A stretch of DNA of 15,466 nt. It comes from JABISG01 sp963581435. GTDB taxonomy: Bacteria > Planctomycetota > Planctomycetia > Planctomycetales > Planctomycetaceae. Of the stretch, positions 1-6,124 are shown piece by piece. Within the stretch, counting starts at the first letter, position 1. The number at the start of each line of letters is the position of its first letter. Under the pieces are notes generated by a model. It did not search any database, was not told the origin of the DNA, and worked only from the letters and a program-made list of their open reading frames with translations. A program made the position numbers and the translations under genes. Where the stretch lies: positions 1 to 15,466 of the forward strand of contig CAUZOL010000145.1 of NCBI GenBank assembly GCA_963581435.1. Reading direction: 5' to 3'.

Positions 1-26
1 CGTAAACAATTTGCTGGATGGCACTC

Positions 27-1175
27 CTAACAAATCACGGCTTTCTGAGCGACATTAATTTCTCGAACGGTCCTAAGGCGTACTCTGCCGCCTGATCGAA
101 CCAGCGCGATCAACTCCTGCGTGTAAGATGCACGCGACGTCTGGGCCGCAGCGCGGTCGTCGGCAATCAACTCGGCCGACATAAACGTGCGGCGGCGGAT
201 GACCCAATACAGCGGGTGAAAGTACAACAATGGAAAGGCGGCATTGAACAGCAGCCGATCCCACGCATCGCCCTGTTCCGTGTGGGCCAACTCATGCAAC
301 AGTACCGCACGCAGTTGTTCGATTTTGTCGGCGTTACAGCAAGCTTGCGGCAACACAATCACCGGCCGCACAAGACCGAAGGAAAACGCGCGACTGGCCC
401 GCTGCGATATCAGCAAGTCCGGCCGTCGCCGACACGGCAGTGTCAGGTACAGCTCCCGTAGCCAATCGTCAGGCCTATCGGAAGTACGCAGCACGCGTGA
501 CAACAACACCCGTCCCAACAGCAGCCACAAAATACACACGCCAGCACCCGCCCCAAAAATTGTCGCAAGCCAGTTCCCGTAGTGAAGCGGCGCGCTGACC
601 GTAGGCGGTGTCAAAACCCCAGCAGACTCGCCGGGTGTCATCGTCGGGGACCCCACTGCGAGTTGCTCCGCTGTTATTTGGCCCGCTGTTATTTGCTCCA
701 CCGCCGCGTCTGCTTCGGGCAGGACAGCATCCGCTCGGGAAATCGGCACAGTGGCGGCAGACTCAGCTTCGATCATTGCGACAATTTCTGTGTCGCCCGT
801 TCTTTCAGCCGGTAACGGATTTTGTGAACTCAGATTCCTCGCAGGGTTGCGAGCCGTTATGTCGGGATCGATCAGTGGGGTTGAGTGGCCAGGATTCGGC
901 GGCGCGAACTCGCCGTGCTCCACAGTCTGGGGGCTTCCTGCGGTCGGTACCAGCCACCCCAACCGTTCCCACTGTTCAAGTGACGGACGCGGCAAAGGCA
1001 GGTTTGCCAGCACCAGCCATACCAGCACGGCCATTGCGGTCAACTCACCGGTGCGTTGTCGGTGCACGGGGGAACGCTGAATGAAAACCGCGATCGTTCC
1101 CACGGCGAGTAAAAAACTCGAACCGGCCAACAGCATCGGGCCGTGTTGAATCAGGTATTGCAAGGATTGGCTCAT
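27..1175 (-). CDS. M56-family (BlaR1/MecR1-like) membrane metallopeptidase, short form
   Basis: Predicted zinc protease that would cleave the BlaI-type repressor encoded just upstream and so relieve repression. Of 382 residues, hydrophobic segments lie at about 14-33, 45-60 and 202-225. The zinc motif HELAH is at 294-298, with a likely third ligand Glu335 in SAELIADD, and the family motif FSFGLVRPVIVLP is at 264-276. Residues 61-200 form a Pro/Ala/Thr/Glu-rich linker, probably outside the membrane. The start codon overlaps the repressor stop as ATGA, so the pair is translationally coupled. BlaR1 and MecR1 are roughly 585-600 residues and end in a penicillin-binding sensor domain. This protein stops about 45 residues after the catalytic region and has no such sensor, so beta-lactam sensing is not implied. 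It may be a naturally short form or a truncated one. The family is clear; the signal is unknown. Confidence 0.85.
   Translation of the reverse strand: MSQSLQYLIQHGPMLLAGSSFLLAVGTIAVFIQRSPVHRQRTGELTAMAVLVWLVLANLPLPRPSLEQWERLGWLVPTAGSPQTVEHGEFAPPNPGHSTPLIDPDITARNPARNLSSQNPLPAERTGDTEIVAMIEAESAATVPISRADAVLPEADAAVEQITAGQITAEQLAVGSPTMTPGESAGVLTPPTVSAPLHYGNWLATIFGAGAGVCILWLLLGRVLLSRVLRTSDRPDDWLRELYLTLPCRRRPDLLISQRASRAFSFGLVRPVIVLPQACCNADKIEQLRAVLLHELAHTEQGDAWDRLLFNAAFPLLYFHPLYWVIRRRTFMSAELIADDRAAAQTSRASYTQELIALVRSGGRVRLRTVREINVAQKAVIC
668..695. repeat. In-frame 15-bp tandem repeat in the M56 linker
   Basis: CCGCTGTTATTTG occurs at 668-680 and again at 683-695, a period of 15 bp. On the minus strand this encodes a five-residue duplication in the linker (QITAG followed by QITAE, residues 161-170). 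The phase keeps the reading frame, as expected for slippage in a tolerant spacer region. Confidence 0.8.
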
Positions 1176-1585
1176 TTCGAACCCCCTTTCCGTTTGCCGG
1201 ACGGTTTCCTGGAAGTCTTCATCTCGGCGATGAGTGTTTCCAGTCGCTGCAGTTCCGCTTCACTCGGTGTTTGCTCGGAGAACAGGCTGTGCACCAGTTG
1301 GTCGATCGCACCATCGAACACACGCTGCAGCAGCCGTGAGGCCAAACGCGTGTTAGTGCTTTCGCGTTCAATCACAGGCTGATAAATGAACGTGCGGCCC
1401 TCAACCCGGTGGCGGACTTGCCCCTTCTCTTCCATCGTCCGCAAAAACGCCTGCACGGTGTTCTGCACAATGGGCAAATTCTGGCTGAGTTCCTCATACA
1501 CCTCACGAACCGTCGCTTCACCACGGTCCCAAAGTACCTTGAGGATGTCCAACTCCCGTTCAGTCGGTGCCGGCTGCTTCGACAT
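1172..1585 (-). CDS. BlaI/MecI/CopY-family transcriptional repressor
   Basis: DNA-binding repressor of 137 residues, close to the usual family length of about 125-130. The winged-helix domain covers about residues 7-75, with the family signature TERELDILKVLWDRGEAT at 8-25 and the recognition-helix and wing region at about 39-70. Residues 76-125 form the helical dimerisation part, and the tail is Lys/Arg/Gly rich. In S. aureus MecI and BlaI, cleavage by the M56 partner falls between residues 101 and 102; here residues 100-102 are Ser-Leu-Phe, a plausible equivalent (inference). The ATG is supported by AGGAAG nine bases upstream. It is the first gene of a two-gene unit with the M56 protease, and a perfect inverted repeat overlaps its predicted promoter, pointing to autorepression. 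Regulated targets beyond its own operon cannot be seen here. Confidence 0.93.
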   Translation of the reverse strand: MSKQPAPTERELDILKVLWDRGEATVREVYEELSQNLPIVQNTVQAFLRTMEEKGQVRHRVEGRTFIYQPVIERESTNTRLASRLLQRVFDGAIDQLVHSLFSEQTPSEAELQRLETLIAEMKTSRKPSGKRKGGSK

Positions 1586-1606
1586 GGTGTTTTACTTCCT
1601 TGCTGA

Positions 1607-1632
1607 GATAAGCTTAGTTGACTAAGCTTATC
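1607..1632. promoter_or_regulatory. Probable BlaI-family operator (perfect inverted repeat)
   Basis: Two perfect 11-bp arms, GATAAGCTTAG (1607-1617) and CTAAGCTTATC (1622-1632), are separated by TTGA. The repeat lies 21 bp upstream of the repressor ATG. BlaI-family dimers bind short dyads at their own promoters, so this is the obvious operator candidate. Binding is inferred from position and symmetry. Confidence 0.8.
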
Positions 1633-1653
1633 GGCCGTGCGCAAACCTGTCAA
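1625..1653 (-). promoter_or_regulatory. Promoter of the repressor-protease operon
   Basis: On the minus strand there is a perfect -35 hexamer TTGACA (1648-1653), a 17-bp spacer, and a weak -10 TAAGCT (1625-1630). The -10 lies wholly inside the right arm of the inverted repeat and transcription would begin near its centre, so bound repressor should block RNA polymerase. The -10 matches the consensus at only three positions. Confidence 0.6.
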
Positions 1654-1700
1654 CAGTGCAAATCGCAATTTTATTGGGCGAAATAAAGGGGTTGGGGTTC

Positions 1701-1770
1701 GTAGTGACCGCATTCATGCGGTTTCTCGGTCGCCTGAGGCGACCTCAGACCCGATGAATCGGGTCACTAC
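1701..1770. repeat. Cloverleaf-like intergenic inverted-repeat element
   Basis: Nine-base outer arms GTAGTGACC (1701-1709) and GGTCACTAC (1762-1770) enclose three perfect small hairpins: CCGCAT/ATGCGG (1708-1721), GGTCGCC/GGCGACC with loop TGA (1728-1744), and CCCGAT/ATCGGG (1750-1763). The first and third share two bases with the outer arms. The element lies between two minus-strand genes, downstream of the ceramidase-like gene. There is no adjacent T-run, so it is not a classical terminator. It resembles a REP/MITE-type intergenic repeat, although no second copy is in the window. Confidence 0.75.
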
Positions 1771-1790
1771 AAACCATATCACATGAAACA

Positions 1791-3152
1791 TCACTTCAAC
1801 AGTTCTTCCATCGCCTGCATCAACACTTGCTCCACATGCGGGGCGACGCGGGAGGCGCGTTGGCTGGTTTCGTAGCCGCCTTGGGTGTAGGCGATTTCGG
1901 TGCCGATATAGCCGGGGCCGTAGTCGCCGTAGGCGGCCATGCAGACGAAATCGTGCGGCCGCATTTTCTGGGCGGCTAACTGATACTCGATGAACAACTC
2001 GCCCGGCATGTGCAGAATATGGACCTTGCCCAATCGCAGGCAGGTGACGTTGATCGCACGCTTCGCCTGCATCCGCTGAACCCAGGCCAGATTCCGGGCC
2101 GCTGCGCCACGGGTTTTGAAGTCGGCTTTCTCATCGTCGAGCGTTTTGCGAAGTTCGTCGGCAACCAGATGTTCGGCGACCGGCAACAGAACTGGCTGTG
2201 TGCGCCATTCGACATCGGCGGCGGTTATCGGTGTTTTCTTTGTTGCTTCCCAAGCGGCCTGCATTCCCTTGCGCATTCGTTCGGCAAGAATGGGACGCTG
2301 CGCCTTCGAGCCGTCGTTGTATTTGCCGGCTGCGACATTGCCGCTGGCTCCGTTGAAATGAATGTGTGCGACGCCGGGCAGTTCCTTCTCGCGTGCCGCC
2401 CGGCCCAATCCGACGAACTCCGACGTCACGTCGCCTTTGCCGTAATAACTCTGCGGATGCGTGGCGTAATAGGTGATGGATGCCAACGGCGTGTCGCCAT
2501 CCCAGAAGCTGACCAGCCGCAAATAGGGATCGATGACGCCTTCCGGCGCTGCAATCGCTTCGGGGTTGGTTGATTTGCTCCAGCGAATGATTTTGACTTT
2601 TCCGTCGGGACCGAGAATCCGCCGATTTGAAGCGACCTTTTCTACCTTCGCCTTGCCGACGCCAATGTGCGTGACCTTCCGCATGCTCTTTGCCGACTCG
2701 CCAACCGCGACGGCGGCACGCTGCACGACATCGCGAAGAAAGACCGTGTCGTAGTTGCGACCGCCCAAATTCCGACTGTCCAACAAATCCTCAGCCGAGA
2801 AGTCGCAGCGTGGGCCATCGTGTTGGTGCAGCACGTGAACGGTGACACGATCGGCCGTGGTTCCGGCTGCCTGGGCGAGTTTCTCCTTCCAGACATCCTG
2901 CCCACCGTTGCCGATGCCAATCCAATCGACGGCACACAGCACAACCGGCTTGCCCTCACCGAACACGACAATTCCCCGTGCGCTGAGCGGATCTTCGATT
3001 TTTCGCGTCGGCGCATAGGCCACGGGACTACCGATGGGGGGCGTCGCATCGACGTTGAACGTCGCGATGCGCAATGATCGCTCGCCAGCGGAAACGTTTC
3101 CTGTCCCAAACAATGAGAACGCCAACGCAGCGAAAAGCATTCGAATCGACAT
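1791..3152 (-). CDS. Secreted neutral/alkaline ceramidase-like hydrolase
   Basis: Exported protein related to the N-terminal domain of neutral/alkaline non-lysosomal ceramidases, zinc amidases acting on sphingolipid amide bonds. The true substrate is unknown, since planctomycetes carry many paralogues. Numbering from the GTG at 3161, a signal peptide ends near VSA-G (25/26). Family marks follow: DATPPIG at 38-44, the zinc-type motif LHQHDG at 111-116 (His112, His114), ATHP at 233-236 (His235), NGASGN at 270-275, GELFIE at 387-392, and a C-terminal Tyr/Gly-rich stretch at 411-430 like the ceramidase active-site Tyr region. The frame can start at GTG 3161, but ATG 3152 is preferred: AAAGAG lies ten bases before it and only one base before the GTG. 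It is shorter than full ceramidases (about 650-700 residues), so the C-terminal domain is missing. Monocistronic. Confidence 0.85.
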   Translation of the reverse strand: MSIRMLFAALAFSLFGTGNVSAGERSLRIATFNVDATPPIGSPVAYAPTRKIEDPLSARGIVVFGEGKPVVLCAVDWIGIGNGGQDVWKEKLAQAAGTTADRVTVHVLHQHDGPRCDFSAEDLLDSRNLGGRNYDTVFLRDVVQRAAVAVGESAKSMRKVTHIGVGKAKVEKVASNRRILGPDGKVKIIRWSKSTNPEAIAAPEGVIDPYLRLVSFWDGDTPLASITYYATHPQSYYGKGDVTSEFVGLGRAAREKELPGVAHIHFNGASGNVAAGKYNDGSKAQRPILAERMRKGMQAAWEATKKTPITAADVEWRTQPVLLPVAEHLVADELRKTLDDEKADFKTRGAAARNLAWVQRMQAKRAINVTCLRLGKVHILHMPGELFIEYQLAAQKMRPHDFVCMAAYGDYGPGYIGTEIAYTQGGYETSQRASRVAPHVEQVLMQAMEELLK

Positions 3153-3170
3153 GCGGCACACGCTCTTTCT

Positions 3171-3198
3171 ATTAATTTCGTCGGAACGAGTTTGTCAG
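3171..3198 (-). promoter_or_regulatory. Possible promoter of the ceramidase-like gene
   Basis: On the minus strand, CTGACA (3193-3198) and ATTAAT (3171-3176) are separated by 16 bp. The predicted start near 3164 would leave a very short leader before ATG 3152. This is sequence match only and therefore tentative. Confidence 0.35.
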
Positions 3199-3201
3199 CA
3201 T

Positions 3202-3280
3202 CATTTAGCCGGCTGGCTTGCCCGCCGTGACTGCGACACGCCGTTTAATGCACACGCCCCGCAAGCGGGGCGGCTAAATG
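3202..3280. repeat. Inverted-repeat element, TTAGCCG/CGGCTAA type, copy 1
   Basis: Outer arms CATTTAGCCG (3202-3211) and CGGCTAAATG (3271-3280) are perfect complements and enclose a strong hairpin CGCCCCGC-AA-GCGGGGCG (3255-3272). The termini TTAGCCG and CGGCTAA recur in the element at 12114-12183, suggesting one dispersed family. No coding capacity is visible. Confidence 0.7.
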
Positions 3281-3452
3281 GACTTAAGCCATCTCAGCTG
3301 CAAAAAGACGTCGCCTGGCCTGCTCAACGATGAGTCGTCCCGTCGCAACGTCCAATTCTCGTCTTCACTTCATCTACTGTAAACGGACAGCCAGCATTTG
3401 TCACGAAAGACGCGAGTTGGTCCGCGAAATGGCAATTGGGAATCTGCGATTC

Positions 3453-3487
3453 CAGCAACCCGGCTGCTCTGAGCGGTCGGGTTGCTG
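3453..3487. repeat. Hairpin upstream of the nuo promoter
   Basis: Perfect 10-bp arms CAGCAACCCG (3453-3462) and CGGGTTGCTG (3478-3487) enclose 15 bases that can pair further (CTGCTC with GAGCGG, allowing G-T). It ends about 30 bases before the -35 of the nuo promoter and has no T-run. It could be a regulatory dyad or a remnant repeat. Confidence 0.55.
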
Positions 3488-3518
3488 TCCGTCGGAGAAA
3501 CTCACTGCTCCAGATCAC

Positions 3519-3546
3519 TTGCGTCCGTTCACATCAGCCCTATAAT
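3519..3546 (+). promoter_or_regulatory. Promoter of the nuo cluster
   Basis: A perfect -10 TATAAT is at 3541-3546, preceded after a 16-bp spacer by the weak -35 TTGCGT (3519-3524). It lies about 120 bases upstream of nuoI and is the only strong match in the intergenic region reading toward the cluster. Confidence 0.6.
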
Positions 3547-3665
3547 TCGAGTTGTGTTGATGCTGCGCGGCCCTCCGGTTCTGGTTGGTTTGGGCCAAGC
3601 AATGCGAGTCACAGTACTGGATTGCGGTCGATTCCCTTTCCTGAGACAGATAGTGATCACATCCC

Positions 3666-4211
3666 ATGTTTGAGTGGTTTCGCAATATCTGGGTGGCGGT
3701 CTCCACCGTCGCGGTCGGTATGTGGGTGACTTTGCGGACGATGGGCAGGACCTATCAACGCCGAACATTCACCGAAGTTTATGAATACCCCGAGGTTCCA
3801 GTGCCGGTGAAGGCACGGTATCGCGGGTTTCATCGCTTCGATTTGACGACCTGTATCGGTTGTGAAAAGTGCGCGGTCGCCTGTCCGGTCGATTGCATTT
3901 ACATCGAGAAAGTCAAGAGTCCCGTCGGCAAGGGGTTTCGTGTCGATGGGTTCCTCATCGATTACACCAAATGCATGTTTTGCGCATTGTGCGTCGATCC
4001 CTGCCCCGTCGATTGCATCTTTATGGGGTCGAACTTCGACCTCAGCTGCTACAGTCGCGACGGTTGTCTCGTCGATTACGCCAAACTGCCGTTGGCTGCA
4101 GCGTGGGGACAAACGACATTGAACCCAACCGCAGTTGCCGAATCGAAAGTGCTGTACGAACCGGTTTGGGTTAAGGGCGAACCGAGTCCGTTCGAGTTCG
4201 TTGAAGACTAA
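3666..4211 (+). CDS. nuoI: NADH-quinone oxidoreductase subunit I (ferredoxin-type 2x[4Fe-4S])
   Basis: Complex I peripheral-arm subunit that carries two 4Fe-4S clusters and passes electrons toward the quinone-site subunits. Of 181 residues, an amphipathic N-terminal segment (about 1-28) resembles the membrane-contacting helix of NuoI. The first cluster motif has Cys63, Cys66, Cys69 and Cys73 (CIGCEKC, then CP). The second has Cys103, Cys106, Cys109 and Cys113 (CMFCALC, then CP). Additional Cys77 and Cys117 follow the two CPVD turns, and Cys128 and Cys134 lie beyond. Length is normal for NuoI. It opens a five-gene plus-strand unit, whereas in the usual nuo order it follows nuoH. Its ribosome-binding site is weak. 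A stand-alone ferredoxin is a less likely alternative given the long NuoI-type tail and the nuo neighbours. Confidence 0.92.
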   Translation: MFEWFRNIWVAVSTVAVGMWVTLRTMGRTYQRRTFTEVYEYPEVPVPVKARYRGFHRFDLTTCIGCEKCAVACPVDCIYIEKVKSPVGKGFRVDGFLIDYTKCMFCALCVDPCPVDCIFMGSNFDLSCYSRDGCLVDYAKLPLAAAWGQTTLNPTAVAESKVLYEPVWVKGEPSPFEFVED

Positions 4212-4312
4212 TTTTGAAATCTGAAGTACGAGGTTCGCACAAGGCCGGCAGAGAAATTCAGCCAACCTTGGCGACTTCACTTAGCTCCAACTGAAACGTT
4301 GGCGGAGATCGC

Positions 4313-4780
4313 ATGAACGCCGCTGCAAAAAAACAATATTTTACCGCCGAAGAAGCCAACCAACGGTTGCCGCTGGTACGGGTGATCGTCCTGGACATTG
4401 TCGAACTTTATAAAGACGTTCACGAGCGACGAGAGCGGCTGAACCGCATTTCACAGGCGCCTGGCGCTTCAAAGCGCGACGAGGAAACGCTCTATTCTGA
4501 AGAACGCCGACAGATGGAAGAAGAGCTCGACAAAGATATCGAGCGGCTGGATGCTTTCGTTGATGAGTTGCGTGAATTGGGCTGCGAACTGAAAGATTTT
4601 CACACCGGGCTGATCGACTTTTTGACGCTCGTCGATGGCCGGGAAGCTTACCTTTGCTGGAAACTGGGCGAAGACGAAATTGCCTATTGGCACGAATTGG
4701 ACGCCGGATTTCAAGGACGACAGTCACTGCTGGAAGAGTCTGTTTCCGGCGACGAGGCCACCGCCGAAGACGAACAATAA
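4313..4780 (+). CDS. DUF2203 family protein
   Basis: Small soluble protein of 155 residues, recognised as DUF2203 by FTAEEANQRLPLV (10-22) near the N-terminus, ELGCELKD (87-94), and the hallmark C-terminal block with YLCWKLGE (112-119), YWHELDAGF (124-132) and GRQ (134-136). The middle (about 30-90) is charged and helical, probably a coiled coil. No function is established for the family. It starts at an ATG with GGAG five bases upstream, 101 bp after nuoI and 60 bp before nuoA, so it is probably cotranscribed with the complex I genes. A role in complex I assembly or haem/iron handling would be speculation; only the position suggests it. Confidence 0.88.
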   Translation: MNAAAKKQYFTAEEANQRLPLVRVIVLDIVELYKDVHERRERLNRISQAPGASKRDEETLYSEERRQMEEELDKDIERLDAFVDELRELGCELKDFHTGLIDFLTLVDGREAYLCWKLGEDEIAYWHELDAGFQGRQSLLEESVSGDEATAEDEQ

Positions 4781-4840
4781 CCGATCGTTCCGGCGTAGCA
4801 TAGAAGACAAATTTGCAATTGAGGTAAGGACGAAGGCTCG

Positions 4841-5413
4841 ATGACAGATCTGGTGGGACACTTTCTCCTCTTCGGGGTGATTGCAGTCGGGTTTCTGATG
4901 GTGCCGCTGCTCATCGGCCGGTTCCTGCGTCCCAAGTTGCCCAACCCCGAAAAAGACGCAATCTACGAATGCGGCGAGCCGACCATCGGCACGAGCTACA
5001 TTCAGTTCGATCTGCGTTTTTATGTCGTCGCATTGTTGTTCATCATCTTCGATGTCGAAGTGGCGTTTTTCTTTCCGTGGGCAATGGTCTTCGGCCTCGC
5101 AACACAGTTGGCCGACCCGACGCTGACGGAACCTGCTCAGCAGGAAATCTCGGCCAAATTGCTGAATACTCCCGCCGCGGACGTAACTGCCGAACAGATG
5201 ATCTCATCGGGAGCTGCGCAATCGCTGGCGATGGTGGGATTATATGACATTCTGGTTTTCTTCGGTGTGTTGCTCGTCGGTTTTGCCTATGTCTGGAAAC
5301 GGGGCGACCTCGACTGGGTTCGTGCGGTGGCCGAAAAGGCTCGCAAGTCCGCCGTCTTCCCGCGTCCGCCAACCACCGAACAAGAACCCGTCGCAGACAC
5401 AATCGCAATGTGA
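4841..5413 (+). CDS. nuoA: NADH-quinone oxidoreductase subunit A
   Basis: Small membrane subunit of complex I at the junction of membrane and peripheral arms. Of 190 residues, transmembrane helices are predicted at about 7-28, 58-87 and 133-152. Conserved NuoA marks are the YECGEP loop (42-47, Cys44), FDLRFY (56-61) and the acidic FDVEVAFFFPW (70-80, Asp71 and Glu73). Most NuoA proteins have about 120-150 residues; this one is longer because of a roughly 40-residue Ala/Thr/Glu-rich insert between helices 2 and 3 (about 90-130) and a Pro-rich tail. The ATG is preceded by AAGG at a short spacing. It stands 72 bp before nuoC with no nuoB between, which departs from the standard A-B-C-D order. 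Confidence 0.93.
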   Translation: MTDLVGHFLLFGVIAVGFLMVPLLIGRFLRPKLPNPEKDAIYECGEPTIGTSYIQFDLRFYVVALLFIIFDVEVAFFFPWAMVFGLATQLADPTLTEPAQQEISAKLLNTPAADVTAEQMISSGAAQSLAMVGLYDILVFFGVLLVGFAYVWKRGDLDWVRAVAEKARKSAVFPRPPTTEQEPVADTIAM

Positions 5414-5485
5414 GGCAGTCCGGCCTCGCTTGCGGTTTAGCAGGCTTATTAGCATCTGAAATCAATCACCCTGTAAGACGCGACC

Positions 5486-6019
5486 ATGACCACCACCGAA
5501 ATCTACGACCTGCTCGTCAGTCAATTCGGCAGCGAGACAATCGTCGCGATCAACACCGAGGCAATCGATCCCTGGATCGAAGTTGCACCGGCGGCGATTC
5601 ACGAAGTTGCCCAATTCCTAAAGTCCGACGAACGGCTGATTCTGCATCATTTGAACAATCTCACCGCGGTCGATTACTACCAGCCCGATCCCAAGAAGGC
5701 CGCCAAATTTGGACACGATCCACATTTGGAACTGGTTTATCATCTGTCGAGCTACGATTTGCGTCATTCGCTTGTTGTAAAGGTGAAGCTGCCGCGCTGG
5801 CAGAACGACGTTGAAGGCGATATCCCCAAAATTGACTCCGTGGCCGACGTTTGGGCGATTGCCGACTGGCACGAACGTGAAGCGTACGACCTGATGGGTA
5901 TCAAGTTCCGCGGGCATCCCAATCTTCGCCGCATTCTTTGCCCCGAGGACTGGGTCGGCCATCCGCTCCGCAAGGATTACGAGTTCCCGTTGGAATATCA
6001 CGGCATTCGGGGGAAGTGA
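5486..6019 (+). CDS. nuoC: NADH-quinone oxidoreductase subunit C
   Basis: Peripheral-arm subunit of complex I with the 30-kDa fold; it carries no cofactor and packs against NuoD and NuoB. Length is 177 residues, normal for a stand-alone NuoC. The 30-kDa subunit signature is complete at 129-165: HEREAYDLMGI (129-139), FRGHPNLRRIL (141-151) and WVGHPLRKDY (156-165). The N-terminal half holds the usual alpha/beta core (about 45-105). NuoC is separate from NuoD here, unlike the fused NuoCD of enterobacteria. The ribosome-binding site is weak; no better in-frame start lies near the conserved N-terminus. It probably belongs to the same transcript as nuoA and nuoD. Confidence 0.95.
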   Translation: MTTTEIYDLLVSQFGSETIVAINTEAIDPWIEVAPAAIHEVAQFLKSDERLILHHLNNLTAVDYYQPDPKKAAKFGHDPHLELVYHLSSYDLRHSLVVKVKLPRWQNDVEGDIPKIDSVADVWAIADWHEREAYDLMGIKFRGHPNLRRILCPEDWVGHPLRKDYEFPLEYHGIRGK

Positions 6020-6124
6020 GTCTCGTCGGTTGTCGGTGGCCATTGATCGCAGGCCGTCAACGGCAGGAATCCCCTGCTCTTTCGCGACACAACGCATAAC
6101 TAACAACGGACAGCAGACCGGCAA

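Larger units (their letters stand above)
3162..3665. other. Gene-free region between divergent genes
   Basis: No convincing coding sequence was found in these 504 bases. The region holds a possible leftward promoter, an inverted-repeat element at 3202-3280, a perfect-arm hairpin at 3453-3487, and the rightward promoter of the nuo cluster at 3519-3546. The leader from the predicted start to nuoI is about 110 bases and shows no recognised riboswitch. Confidence 0.7.

Noticed and set aside
1701..1770. tRNA gene, suggested by the cloverleaf shape
   Set aside because: The loops are only 2-3 bases, no seven-base anticodon loop is possible, and the T-loop and D-loop consensus bases are missing.
2010..2573. 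187-codon plus-strand open frame inside the ceramidase-like gene
   Set aside because: It is antisense to a well-supported enzyme frame and has no recognisable motif or ribosome-binding site.
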